A DNA stretch of 64,000 nt from positions 107,411 to 171,410 of the forward strand of contig JAIXPC010000011.1 of the NCBI GenBank assembly GCA_027486415.1, given 5' to 3'. A program made the position numbers and the translations under genes. The stretch is from Sphingomonadales bacterium (GTDB lineage Bacteria; Pseudomonadota; Alphaproteobacteria; Sphingomonadales; Sphingomonadaceae). The notes beneath the pieces were generated by a model, which saw only the letters and a program-made list of their open reading frames with translations, made no database searches and had not been told where the DNA came from. How positions within the stretch are numbered: position 1 is the stretch's first letter; the number at the start of each line of letters is the position of its first letter. Below, one piece after another: positions 1-8,868 of this stretch.

Positions 1-1826
1 CGATCCCCGGCCATCAATATGGTTTTGGCATCGCGCGCAGCCCCGATACCGGTGCGCCGCAATTCGGCCCGCCCGCCAGCCACGAAAAGCAGCTGATCGT
101 GCCGACGCCGCAGCCGGAGCCGAACGAGGCGCTGGTCTACATGCTCAGCAGCGAAGTGAACTTCAACGATATCTGGGCGCTGACCGGCATTCCCGTCTCC
201 CCGTTCGACAATCACGAGGAGGATGTGCAGCTCACCGGTTCGGGCGGCCTCGCGCTGGTGGCAGCGCTGGGCAGCGAAGTGCGCTCGCAGGGCCGGTTGA
301 AGGTGGGCGATATGGTGGCGGTCTATTCCGGCACCTCCGACCTGCTCTCCCCGCAGGCCGGGCGCGACCCGATGTACGCCGATTTCTCGATCCAGGGTTA
401 CGAGACGAAGTCGGGCAGCCACGCCCAGTTCCTCACCGTGCAGGCGCCGCAGCTGCACCCGGTGCCGGGCGATCTGACGCTGGAACAGGCGGGCAGCTAC
501 ATCCTCAACCTCGGCACCATCTGGCGCTGCCTCTACACCACGCTGGAAATCGTCGGCGGCAAGACCATCTTCATCGAAGGCTCTGCCACCGGCACCGGCC
601 TTGATGCGGTGAAGTCGGCCAAGGCAAGCGGCCTCGCGGTGACCGGCCTCGTCTCCAGCCCGGCCCGAGCCGAGTTCGTGAAGTCGAAGGGCGCGGTTGG
701 CGCGCTCGATCGCACCGATCCGCGCTTCAAGTCGCTGTTCACCACCGTGCCCGATGGCAGCAAGGCCGATTGGGCAGCGTGGGAGCAGGCCGGCGAGGCG
801 CTGGTGGCTGAGTACAAGGCGCTGAACGGCGGCAAGCTGGCGGATTATGCCGTCAGCCATGCCGGCGAAACGGCCTTCCCGCGCTCCTTCCAGCTGCTGG
901 GTGATGGCGGCGTGCTCGCTTTCTATGGCGCGTCGTCGGGCTATCACCTCAGCTTCATGGGCAAGAAGGGCGGTTCAGACCCCGTCACCATGCTGGCGCG
1001 TGCCGGTGCGCGTGGCGGCGAGGCGGTGCTGATCTTCTATGGCCCCGGCACGACGCAGCTGGCTGACGAGACCGGCCTCGAGATGATCGAGGCGGCGCGC
1101 GGGCTGGGTTGCCGCATCGTTGTCGTCACCAACACCGATGGCCAGCGCGAGTTCATCCTGTCGCTGGGCTTTGAGGACGCGGTGGCGGGCGTTGTGTCGC
1201 TTGAGGGCATCAAGCGGCGCGAAGGCGGCAATTTCGAATGGCCCGACACCATGCCGCGCCTGCCGGTGGCGCGCGAGGATATCGAGACGTTCCGCGAGGC
1301 CGTGCGCCAGTTCCAGGACAAGACGCTGAAGCCCTTTGGCAACGCCGTTGGCAAGCTGCTGCGCAGCCCGGACAATCCGCGCGGCAACCCCGATATCGTG
1401 CTGGAACGCGCCGGCCAGGACACGCTGGGCGTGACCACCGCAATGGTGAAGCCGTTCACCGGCCGCGTCGTCTACTGCGAGGACATGGCCGGCCAGCGCT
1501 ACAATTTCTATGCGCCGCAGGTGTGGACGCGCCAGCGCCGCATCATCATGCCGATGGCGGAGATCCGCGGTACCCACCTGTGCAACGCCTATGAAGTCAC
1601 CCGCATGAACGACATGATCGCGGCCGGAATCCTGGACGTGACCGAGCCGACGGTGGTGCCGTGGGAAGGCCTTCCGGAAGCGCACCAGTCGATGTGGGAC
1701 AACCGCCACACCGGCGCGACCTACATCGTCAATCACGCGCTGCCGGCCATGGGCCTGCGCGGCAAGGAAGAACTTTACGAGGCTTGGGCGTCGCTGGGCG
1801 CCAACGAAAAGGGGCAGGGCGAATGA
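1..1826 (+). CDS. pcs: Propionyl-CoA synthase, C-terminal enoyl-CoA reductase part (5' truncated by window edge)
   Basis: The reading frame is open from base 3 to the stop at 1824-1826, so the start lies outside the window. The visible 607 or so residues resemble the medium-chain reductase fold of crotonyl-CoA carboxylase/reductase, including the family stretch VNFNDIWALTGIPVSPF and a Rossmann glycine motif (EGSATGTG). In propionyl-CoA synthase this reductase is the last of three domains (CoA ligase, enoyl-CoA hydratase, reductase) and reduces acrylyl-CoA to propionyl-CoA with NADPH. That identity is inferred from the overlapping downstream malonyl-CoA reductase gene (ATGA overlap) and the missing 5' part. 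A stand-alone acrylyl-CoA reductase is the alternative, since the ligase and hydratase domains cannot be seen here. Confidence 0.72.
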   Translation, partial: IPGHQYGFGIARSPDTGAPQFGPPASHEKQLIVPTPQPEPNEALVYMLSSEVNFNDIWALTGIPVSPFDNHEEDVQLTGSGGLALVAALGSEVRSQGRLKVGDMVAVYSGTSDLLSPQAGRDPMYADFSIQGYETKSGSHAQFLTVQAPQLHPVPGDLTLEQAGSYILNLGTIWRCLYTTLEIVGGKTIFIEGSATGTGLDAVKSAKASGLAVTGLVSSPARAEFVKSKGAVGALDRTDPRFKSLFTTVPDGSKADWAAWEQAGEALVAEYKALNGGKLADYAVSHAGETAFPRSFQLLGDGGVLAFYGASSGYHLSFMGKKGGSDPVTMLARAGARGGEAVLIFYGPGTTQLADETGLEMIEAARGLGCRIVVVTNTDGQREFILSLGFEDAVAGVVSLEGIKRREGGNFEWPDTMPRLPVAREDIETFREAVRQFQDKTLKPFGNAVGKLLRSPDNPRGNPDIVLERAGQDTLGVTTAMVKPFTGRVVYCEDMAGQRYNFYAPQVWTRQRRIIMPMAEIRGTHLCNAYEVTRMNDMIAAGILDVTEPTVVPWEGLPEAHQSMWDNRHTGATYIVNHALPAMGLRGKEELYEAWASLGANEKGQGE

Positions 1827-4800
1827 ACGCGATGGCCAAGACCAAGGGCGGCGAACCTGTGCCCGCACCGCAGGGCGAACAGCAGGGCCGGCTGGCCGGC
1901 AAGGTGGCGCTGATCACCGGCGCCGCCGGCAATCTGGGCGGCAGCATCGTGCGCCGTTACCTGGCCGAAGGCGCGACCGTGGTGATGAGCGGCCGCGATG
2001 CGGCGCGCACGCAGGCCGCGCTGGATGCGGCGCTGGCCGATACCGGCGCCGCTGCGGCGCAGGCCAGCATCGTGACGATGGACGGTGCCGACATTGAATC
2101 GGTGCGCGCCGGCATCGCCGAAGTCGTTGCCCGCCACGGCCGCATCGACGTGCTGGTCAACAACGCCGGATCGGCTGGCCCCAAGCAGGTGATGGGCGAT
2201 CTGCCGCTGCTGCGTGACGAGCTGGACGGCACGCCCGACAGCGAGACGGTGGGCGATGCCGCCCGCAACATCATGGTGGTGGCCTGGAACCTCGTCCGCG
2301 CCGCTGCGCCTGCGATGGGGGAGGGCGGCAGCATCATCAACGTCTCCACCATCTTCAGCCGCACCGATTATTTCGGCAGAGCCGCCTACACGGTGCCCAA
2401 GGCCGCGCTCAACATCCTGTCAAAGGGGCTGGCGCGCGAACTGGGCACGCGCGGCATTCGCGTCAACCAGCTCTATCCCGGCCCGATCGCATCGGAACGC
2501 ATCCGCACCGTGTTTGCGGCGATGGACAAGTTGAAGGGTGACGAGGCCGGCAGCACCGCCAACCATTTCTTTGACCTGATGGCGCTGGAACGCAGCGTGG
2601 ATGGCGCGGCCAAGGCCAAGACCTTCCCGACGCCGGCCGACATCGCCAATGCCTGCGTGTTCCTGGGCAGCGACGAGAGCGCGGCCTTTGCCGCCCATGA
2701 TTTCGAGGTGACCCACGGCATGAACGTGCCGCTGGAATCGCGCACCGAGTTCCTGCACCGGCCCGACATGCGCGCGGTGGATGGCGACGGCCACGGCATC
2801 CTGATTTCGGCGGGCAACCAGCTGGACGATGCGATCGCCATTGCCGGCCTGTTCGCGGCGCAGGGCGCCAAGGTGCTGCTGGGCTTCCACGCGCAGGCGG
2901 CCCTTGACGATGCGGCCGACAAGCTGCCGGCGGGCGTGAAGGCGGTGCGCTTCCCGCGCCACGATCACCTTGCCATGGATGCCGAACTGGCGCGCTTCAC
3001 GGCGCACGTGGCAGCGATCAACGGCGCGGTGATCCTTCCGACGCGTGGGCCCGGCTATTTCACCGGCGACCTCGGCCAGGCCAGCGACGCGCACGTCGAA
3101 CGCTTTGTCGATGACGAGCTGGAAGGCGCGATTGCCGTTGCCCGCACGCTTGATCGTTACTGGCAGCAGGCCCACGATATGCCGGCCGATCCGCGCGTGC
3201 TGTTCATCACCAACCCGGATGATGGCGCCGGCAACCAGTGGGCCGACGTGCAGCGTGCCGCCATCGAGGAATTGCTGCGCGTGTGGCGCGATGAAGCCCG
3301 CGTGGCGACCGCGCAAGGGAAAGCGCCGCGCGCCCTGTGGGGCAACCAGATCGTGCGTTTCGGCAACACCGAAGCCGAAAACCGCGATTTTGCCGCCGGC
3401 CATGCCGCGCGCCTGCTGTTGGGCGGGCGCAAGGTGCACCCGATCAACCTCTACATCCCCGGCAGCATCGTGGCGGCGACGGGCGCGCGCCGCGCACTGG
3501 TCGGCACGGCGGAGAACATCACCGGGCTGCACCTGGGCAAGGTGGCGCTGATCACCGGCGGCTCGGCCGGCATCGGCGGTGCGCTGGCGCGCCTGCTGGC
3601 GCTGGCCGGGGCCAAGGTGATGATGGTGGCCCGCCGCGAGAGCGAACTTTCGGCGGCGCGCGAACGCATCGTCGGCGAACTGCAGGACATCGGCTTTGCC
3701 GGGGTCGAGCGCCGGGTGCGGACGCTGGCCGGCATCGACGTCGCTGACATGGCGTCGTTGAAGCACGCCGTTGACGAGACGGTGCGTGCCTTTGGCCGCA
3801 TCGATTACCTGATCAACAATGCCGGCGTGTCGGGTGCGGAGGAAATGGCAGTGGACATGGGGGTGGACGCGTTCCGCCACACCCAGTTTGCCAACCTCAT
3901 CTCCAACTATGCCCTGATGCACATGGTGGTGCCGATGATGCGCCGCCATGGTTCGGGCTATATCCTGAATGTTTCCAGTTACTTCGGTGGGGAAAAGTTC
4001 CTCGCCGTGTCCTACCCCAACCGCACCGATTACGCCGTGTCGAAATCCGGCCAGCGCGCGATGGTGGAGACGATGGCGCGCCATCTTGGCCCGGAAATCC
4101 AGATCAATGCCATTGCGCCCGGCCCGGTGGACGGGGACCGTCTGGCGGGCCTGGGCGGCAAGCCCGGCCTGTTCGAGCGGCGCGGGCGGCTGATCCTGGA
4201 GAACAAGCGCCTGAACGCCGTCCATGCCGCCGTGATCAAGGCGGTACGGGGCGGCGCGCCGGTGGCGCAGGTGCTCATCCGACTGTCGCGCAACGATTCG
4301 GTGCAGCTCTCCCACGACAAGTCGAACGCGCAGGCGATCCGCGACCTGGCGCTGGCCTGTGCGCGCGAGGGCGATGAAAGCTGCTGCTGGGATCGTTACA
4401 TCCTCACCCCGCCGCTGGCCGCCAAGCTGCTGAAGCGGCTGCGTCTGGGTGGCTGGCTGATTGGCACCGACTGGCAGAGCCGTGACGAGAATGACTGGCT
4501 GCTGCGGGTGCCGCCGGACGACACGCCGTGGCTGCCGGTGGCGCAGATCGGTCGTGAGGCCGCCAAGGTTCGGGGTGGCGTGCTGAGCCAGCTGCACCTC
4601 GGCAAGATGCCGACCGAAACCGAAGTGGCGCAGGCCACCGTGTTCTTCCTGGCCGATCGCGCCGTGTCGGGCGAGACGTTCATGCCGTCGGGCGGCCTCA
4701 ACGTCGAACGCTCCCACACCGAACGCGAGCTGTTTGGCAGCCCGAAATCGGAACGGCTGGCCCAGATGGGTGGCAAGACCGTGTGGCTGGTGGGTGAGCA

Positions 4801-5479
4801 CCTTGCCGATTACCTGGGCGCGGCGGCGCAGGGCTTCCTCGATTGCGATGTGGCGCGCGTGGTGCTGATCACGGCGAGTGCCGCGGGGGCCGCCGCCATC
4901 AAGGGCCATGTGAAGCAGGGTGCCGACCGCATCGAAAACGTGGTGATCGAAGGCGACATCGAAAGCGCCATGGACAGCGCGCTCGCAAAATGGGGCCATC
5001 CCACCACCATCGTTTCCACGCCGCTGAAGCCGCTGCCGGACCAGCTGTTCGGGGCGGAGACCGCGCTGGATGGCGACGGCTTTGCCGACGTGGTGGAAAC
5101 CAACCTGACCCACCATTTCCGCATCGCGCGCAAGGTCAGCTTGTTCGACGATTGCCAGCTGGTGCTGGTCTCGCCCGACGTGCCGATGGGCGAGGGGGCC
5201 AATGGCGCCTTTGCGCTGGCCAATTTCGTCAAGACGACGCTGCACGCCTTCACCGCCACGATCGCGGTGGAAAACGAGCGGCTGGTGCACGAAGTTGCGG
5301 TGAACCAGATCAACCTCACCCGCCGCGTGCGGTCGGAAGAGCCGCGCAACGCCGGCGAGCACGAAGAGGAGGTGCGCCGCTTTGCCCGCGCCGTGCTGCT
5401 GGCCGGCGCGCCTCTGCCCGATGCCGAGGACAGCCGTTATCGCAGCCGCATCTATCGCGGCATGTCGCTGACGGTGTGA
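1823..5479 (+). CDS. mcr: Bifunctional malonyl-CoA reductase (NADPH), 3-hydroxypropionate pathway
   Basis: This is a 1,218-residue protein built of tandem short-chain dehydrogenase/reductase units, very close to the length of Chloroflexus malonyl-CoA reductase. The N-terminal half has a nucleotide loop (TGAAGNLGG, near residue 31) and catalytic Tyr189/Lys193 (YTVPK). The C-terminal half has a second loop (TGGSAGIGG, near 578) and Tyr737/Lys741 (YAVSK). In the family the C-terminal half reduces malonyl-CoA to malonate semialdehyde and the N-terminal half reduces that to 3-hydroxypropionate. The ATG at 1823 overlaps the upstream stop, which implies translational coupling to the propionyl-CoA synthase gene. 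An in-frame extension 5' of this ATG would lie wholly inside the upstream gene, so it was not used. Confidence 0.9.
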   Translation: MNAMAKTKGGEPVPAPQGEQQGRLAGKVALITGAAGNLGGSIVRRYLAEGATVVMSGRDAARTQAALDAALADTGAAAAQASIVTMDGADIESVRAGIAEVVARHGRIDVLVNNAGSAGPKQVMGDLPLLRDELDGTPDSETVGDAARNIMVVAWNLVRAAAPAMGEGGSIINVSTIFSRTDYFGRAAYTVPKAALNILSKGLARELGTRGIRVNQLYPGPIASERIRTVFAAMDKLKGDEAGSTANHFFDLMALERSVDGAAKAKTFPTPADIANACVFLGSDESAAFAAHDFEVTHGMNVPLESRTEFLHRPDMRAVDGDGHGILISAGNQLDDAIAIAGLFAAQGAKVLLGFHAQAALDDAADKLPAGVKAVRFPRHDHLAMDAELARFTAHVAAINGAVILPTRGPGYFTGDLGQASDAHVERFVDDELEGAIAVARTLDRYWQQAHDMPADPRVLFITNPDDGAGNQWADVQRAAIEELLRVWRDEARVATAQGKAPRALWGNQIVRFGNTEAENRDFAAGHAARLLLGGRKVHPINLYIPGSIVAATGARRALVGTAENITGLHLGKVALITGGSAGIGGALARLLALAGAKVMMVARRESELSAARERIVGELQDIGFAGVERRVRTLAGIDVADMASLKHAVDETVRAFGRIDYLINNAGVSGAEEMAVDMGVDAFRHTQFANLISNYALMHMVVPMMRRHGSGYILNVSSYFGGEKFLAVSYPNRTDYAVSKSGQRAMVETMARHLGPEIQINAIAPGPVDGDRLAGLGGKPGLFERRGRLILENKRLNAVHAAVIKAVRGGAPVAQVLIRLSRNDSVQLSHDKSNAQAIRDLALACAREGDESCCWDRYILTPPLAAKLLKRLRLGGWLIGTDWQSRDENDWLLRVPPDDTPWLPVAQIGREAAKVRGGVLSQLHLGKMPTETEVAQATVFFLADRAVSGETFMPSGGLNVERSHTERELFGSPKSERLAQMGGKTVWLVGEHLADYLGAAAQGFLDCDVARVVLITASAAGAAAIKGHVKQGADRIENVVIEGDIESAMDSALAKWGHPTTIVSTPLKPLPDQLFGAETALDGDGFADVVETNLTHHFRIARKVSLFDDCQLVLVSPDVPMGEGANGAFALANFVKTTLHAFTATIAVENERLVHEVAVNQINLTRRVRSEEPRNAGEHEEEVRRFARAVLLAGAPLPDAEDSRYRSRIYRGMSLTV

Positions 5480-5519
5480 GGATCGCGCCGCCCTGGCCCA
5501 GCAGCCGGGGCGGTGCCGA

Positions 5520-5894
5520 TCAGGCGGCCAATGCGGCCGCGAGCCGGTTGCGGATGGCGATCAGCGCCCCGCGGTCCACGCCCGCCATTGCCGCAGGAGC
5601 AGGGACCGCAGTGGCAACGGGCGGCGGTGGCGGCGGCGCTTCGACCGCCACGCCCTTGCCGGCCAGCGCCAGTTGCGCGCCGCGAATGGTCATGCCGCCA
5701 TCGTGCAGCAGGCCCTTGATCTGGCGAAGCAGCGCCATGTCAGCCGGCCGGTAATAGCGGCGGCCACCAGCGCGTTTCAGGGGCTGCAGCTGTGGGAAAC
5801 GCGTTTCCCAGAAGCGCAGCACGTGCGCCTGCACGCCGATTTCATCGGCAGCTTCCGAAATGGTGCGGAACGCGGTGTCGGATTTGTCGGTCAC
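5520..5894 (-). CDS. MerR-family transcriptional regulator
   Basis: This is a 124-residue protein with an N-terminal winged helix-turn-helix of the MerR type. The motifs [19 protein letters not shown], then FPQL and GGRRYYRP, are the typical recognition and wing segments. A proline-rich linker (APPPPPPV, about residues 87-94) leads to a short alanine-rich tail with no visible metal-binding cysteines, so it is not a metal sensor. It follows ihfA with a 15-bp gap, the usual alphaproteobacterial arrangement of fabH, ihfA and a merR-like gene. The effector and targets cannot be told from sequence. Confidence 0.88.
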   Translation of the reverse strand: MTDKSDTAFRTISEAADEIGVQAHVLRFWETRFPQLQPLKRAGGRRYYRPADMALLRQIKGLLHDGGMTIRGAQLALAGKGVAVEAPPPPPPVATAVPAPAAMAGVDRGALIAIRNRLAAALAA

Positions 5895-5909
5895 GCTCCG
5901 CGCCAGTCC

Positions 5910-6212
5910 TTACTTGTTGATGGCTTCGCGCAGCAGCTGGCTGGGCCGGAAGGTCAGCACGGTGCGCGGTTCGATCGGCACTTCCACGCCGGTCTTGGGA
6001 TTGCGGCCGACGCGCAGGCCCTTTTCGCGCAGCACGAAGCTGCCAAAGCTGGAGATCTTGACGTTGCTGCCAGCCACCAGGGCTTCGCTGATCTGATCGA
6101 GCACCTGTTCGACCAGTTGCGCTGATTCCGTGCGTGACAGACCGATTTCCCGATGGACGGCGTCGGCCAGATCGGCGCGGGTGACGCTGCCTGCCGTTGC
6201 TGCACTCGCCAT
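5910..6212 (-). CDS. ihfA: Integration host factor subunit alpha
   Basis: This 100-residue HU/IHF-fold DNA-bending protein pairs with IHF-beta to bend DNA at promoters, origins and att sites. The beta-arm sequence [24 protein letters not shown], ending in an RTVLTFRPS segment, is diagnostic of the IHF-alpha type. It lies between fabH and the merR-like gene on the same strand. The ATG at 6212 is preceded by a purine-rich GGGGGAAG stretch, supporting the start. Confidence 0.93.
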   Translation of the reverse strand: MASAATAGSVTRADLADAVHREIGLSRTESAQLVEQVLDQISEALVAGSNVKISSFGSFVLREKGLRVGRNPKTGVEVPIEPRTVLTFRPSQLLREAINK

Positions 6213-6364
6213 GGTTTCTTCCCCCCAGTTGCCGCTAGCCCCGCGGCAGTTCGACCCAACGGAGAGACACTTGTCACAAGCGACTCACGTTATTCTACAT
6301 TTTTACCGAGGCCGTTGTGATTCGCCAGCAATATTGCGACATGCCGACGCAGTGCAGGCAAATG

Positions 6365-7345
6365 TTACCAGCGAACTGCCGCGGCACCCCAGGTGAAGCC
6401 GCCGCCCATTGCTTCCAGCAGCAGCAGATCACCACGCTGGATGCGGCCATCGCGCACCGCAACGTCGAGCGCCAGCGGCACCGAGGCCGCCGATGTGTTG
6501 GCATGGCTGTCCACCGTCACCACCACGCGCTCGGGCGCAAGGTTGAGCTTTTTCGCCGTGGCTTCGAGGATGCGGAGATTGGCCTGGTGCGGCACCACCC
6601 AGGCGACATCGGCCGGGGTCAGCGAAGCCACCTCAAGAACCTCGCCCATCACGCTGGAAAGATTGGTGACGGCGTGGCGGAAGACTTCCTTGCCCTTCAT
6701 CCGCAGCTTGCCGGTGGTGCCGGTCGAACCTGGGCCGCCATCGACATGGAGGAGATCATTGTAGCGCCCGTCGCTGTGCAGGCGGCAGGCGAGCACGCCG
6801 CGATCGCTGGCAGTGCTGCCGGGCTGGGCCTGTGCCTCCATGACGATGGCACCGGCGCCATCACCGAACAGCACGGCGGTGGTGCGGTCTTCCCAGTCGA
6901 GCAGGCGCGAGAAGGTTTCGGCGCCGATCACCAGCGCGCGGTTGTGGGCGCCTGATTGCAGCAACGAATCCGTGACGGTGAGGGCATAGAGGAAGCCGGA
7001 GCAGACGGCGGCCACGTCAAACGCAACGCCGTGCAGCATCCCGAGCTTGTGCTGGATGACGGTGGCCACGGCCGGGAAGGTCTGATCCGGTGTCGCGGTG
7101 GCGACCACGATCAGATCGATATCGTTCGGCGTCAGCCCGGCAGCGGCCAGCGCGCGGCGGGCGGCTTCGGCACCCAGATCAGAGGTGAACTCGCCAGCGG
7201 CGGCGATATGGCGGCGGCGGATGCCGGTGCGTTCCTGGATCCACTCGTCCGACGTGTCGATGCGGGCCGCGAGATCCGCATTGGTCAGCACCTGTTGCGG
7301 CAGATAGCTGCCGGTGCCGATGATGACGGAGCGGCGCACGCTCAT
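6365..7345 (-). CDS. fabH: 3-oxoacyl-ACP synthase III (KAS III)
   Basis: This 326-residue condensing enzyme joins acetyl-CoA (or another acyl-CoA primer) with malonyl-ACP to start fatty acid synthesis. The catalytic cysteine is Cys115 in [11 protein letters not shown]. The histidine lies in [10 protein letters not shown] and the asparagine in [10 protein letters not shown], completing the Cys-His-Asn triad. It overlaps the end of plsX by 4 bases, so the two are translationally coupled. A 150-bp gap with no other gene separates it from ihfA. Confidence 0.96.
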   Translation of the reverse strand: MSVRRSVIIGTGSYLPQQVLTNADLAARIDTSDEWIQERTGIRRRHIAAAGEFTSDLGAEAARRALAAAGLTPNDIDLIVVATATPDQTFPAVATVIQHKLGMLHGVAFDVAAVCSGFLYALTVTDSLLQSGAHNRALVIGAETFSRLLDWEDRTTAVLFGDGAGAIVMEAQAQPGSTASDRGVLACRLHSDGRYNDLLHVDGGPGSTGTTGKLRMKGKEVFRHAVTNLSSVMGEVLEVASLTPADVAWVVPHQANLRILEATAKKLNLAPERVVVTVDSHANTSAASVPLALDVAVRDGRIQRGDLLLLEAMGGGFTWGAAAVRW

Positions 7346-8418
7346 GCCGCGTCCGGCTCGATGGTGCGGGCAAGCGCCATGTTGATGCCGGCCAGGTCAT
7401 CGCGGATGCGGCGGCCGACATCGTCGATCACCAGGTCATGGGCAACGCCGATGGCATTGGCGAGGCCGCGGGCATTGGCGCTGCCATGGCTTTTGACCAC
7501 CAGGCCGTTGAGGCCAAGGAACACCGCGCCGTTGTGGGCATTGGGATCGAGATGGGCGCGCAGCGACTGCAGCGCCCCGCGCGCGATGAAATAGCCAAGC
7601 TTGCCCCAGATCGACGAGCGGAAGGCCTGCCCCAGCAGCCCCGTCACCAGCCGGCTGGTGCCTTCGGCGGTCTTCAGCGCGATGTTGCCGGAAAATCCGT
7701 CCGTCACCACCACGTCGACATCGCCGGAACCAATCTTGTCGCCTTCGACGAACCCCGTGAACTGCATCGGCAGTTGCGCGCCCTTCAGCACGGTGGCAGC
7801 GGCGCGGATCTCGTCAGTCCCCTTCAGCTCTTCCTCGCCGATGTTCAGAAGAGCGACGCGCGGGCGTTCCAGGCCCAGCACGGTGCGCGCAAACGCCGCG
7901 CCCATCACGGCGAACTGCACGAGGTTGGTCGCGTCGCATTCGGTGTTGGCGCCCAGATCGAGCATCACCGATTCGGATTTGAGGGTTGGCAGGGCGGCGG
8001 CCAGCGCCGGGCGATCGATCCCCGGCATGGTGCGAAGGCCAAACAGCGCCATCGCCATCAGCGCGCCGGTGTTGCCGGCAGACACGGCGGCGTTGGCGTC
8101 GCCCGTCTTCACGGCGTCTATCGCCATGCCCATCGATGTCGTCTTTGATCGCCGCAGCGCCTGGCTGGGCTTGTCGTGCATCGTCACCGTATCGGGCGAA
8201 TGGACAACGCGGGCACGCGCGGCAAGGCGCGGCCACCGCGCCAGTTCGGGCGCGATGACATCCTGTTGGCCGAACAGCAGGAAGTGCAGCCGGGGGTAAC
8301 GTTCGGCGGCGATATCGGCGGCGGCGATGGCTTCGGCCGCCCCTGCGTCACCGCTCATCACGTCAAGCGCGATGATCGGCCCCCCGTTCATGGCTGTCGT
8401 AAATGCCGGGGCTGTCAT
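7342..8418 (-). CDS. plsX: Phosphate acyltransferase PlsX
   Basis: PlsX converts acyl-ACP to acyl-phosphate for phospholipid synthesis at the membrane. The protein begins near [12 protein letters not shown] (the family usually has ALDAMGGD) and contains [12 protein letters not shown] and [12 protein letters not shown], both conserved in PlsX. I chose ATG 8418. ATG 8391, nine codons in, is also possible because neither has a strong ribosome-binding site. An upstream extension to 8505 would overlap rpmF and reads as non-family sequence. It sits between rpmF and fabH, the standard lipid operon order. Confidence 0.94.
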   Translation of the reverse strand: MTAPAFTTAMNGGPIIALDVMSGDAGAAEAIAAADIAAERYPRLHFLLFGQQDVIAPELARWPRLAARARVVHSPDTVTMHDKPSQALRRSKTTSMGMAIDAVKTGDANAAVSAGNTGALMAMALFGLRTMPGIDRPALAAALPTLKSESVMLDLGANTECDATNLVQFAVMGAAFARTVLGLERPRVALLNIGEEELKGTDEIRAAATVLKGAQLPMQFTGFVEGDKIGSGDVDVVVTDGFSGNIALKTAEGTSRLVTGLLGQAFRSSIWGKLGYFIARGALQSLRAHLDPNAHNGAVFLGLNGLVVKSHGSANARGLANAIGVAHDLVIDDVGRRIRDDLAGINMALARTIEPDAA

Positions 8419-8450
8419 GGAAACCGGACCAGCCCGACGGGCACCAGGTG

Positions 8451-8630
8451 TCAGGCTTCGACGGCGACGACTTCGCGGCCGTTGTAGAACCCGCAGGCGC
8501 CGCACAGGTTGTGGGGCAGCTTGAGTTCACCGCAGTTCGGGCATTCCTGGAACTGCGTCGCGGTCAGCGCGTGGTGGCTGCGGCGCATGTTGCGGCGGGA
8601 AGGCGAGGTCTTGCGCTTGGGAACGGCCAT
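8451..8630 (-). CDS. rpmF: 50S ribosomal protein L32
   Basis: This is a 59-residue basic protein beginning [13 protein letters not shown]. It has the zinc-ribbon pair CPNC and CGAC characteristic of the zinc-binding form of L32. It heads the rpmF-plsX-fabH-ihfA run. The ATG at 8630 is used instead of one 24 bases upstream, because all L32 proteins begin with this MAVPK-like motif. Confidence 0.97.
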   Translation of the reverse strand: MAVPKRKTSPSRRNMRRSHHALTATQFQECPNCGELKLPHNLCGACGFYNGREVVAVEA

Positions 8631-8868
8631 GAGGCACCTGTATCCATCATTCAAAAAAGGCGGTCGTGTGATCTGTCACCCGGTGCGGCATGGCCCGCCA
8701 TGGCACCGGGCCACGGCAAACGGCCGGGCTGATGCACCGGACTGACAGGGAAGCACGCGGCTATATTCGATTTTCGCCGCCATGCAAGCGTGAATGGCAC
8801 CGGGGCAGCGCAGGGGGCCACGAAAATGCCTCTCGCATCACCGGCGCGCAATCGGCTAACACACAGGC

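Noticed and set aside
2420-5362. Long open frame on the minus strand opposite malonyl-CoA reductase (also 13044-15542, 15464-17998 and 59241-60911)
   Set aside because: These are long because the GC-rich codon pattern of the real gene removes stops in the opposite frame. Their residues are His/Arg/Gln-rich with no domain, and the plus strand has clear families.
8680-8711. Inverted repeat between rpmF and recN as a regulatory site
   Set aside because: The CCCGGTG/CACCGGG arms are imperfectly placed, and in such GC-rich DNA a chance pairing cannot be excluded. No gene-linked logic supports it.
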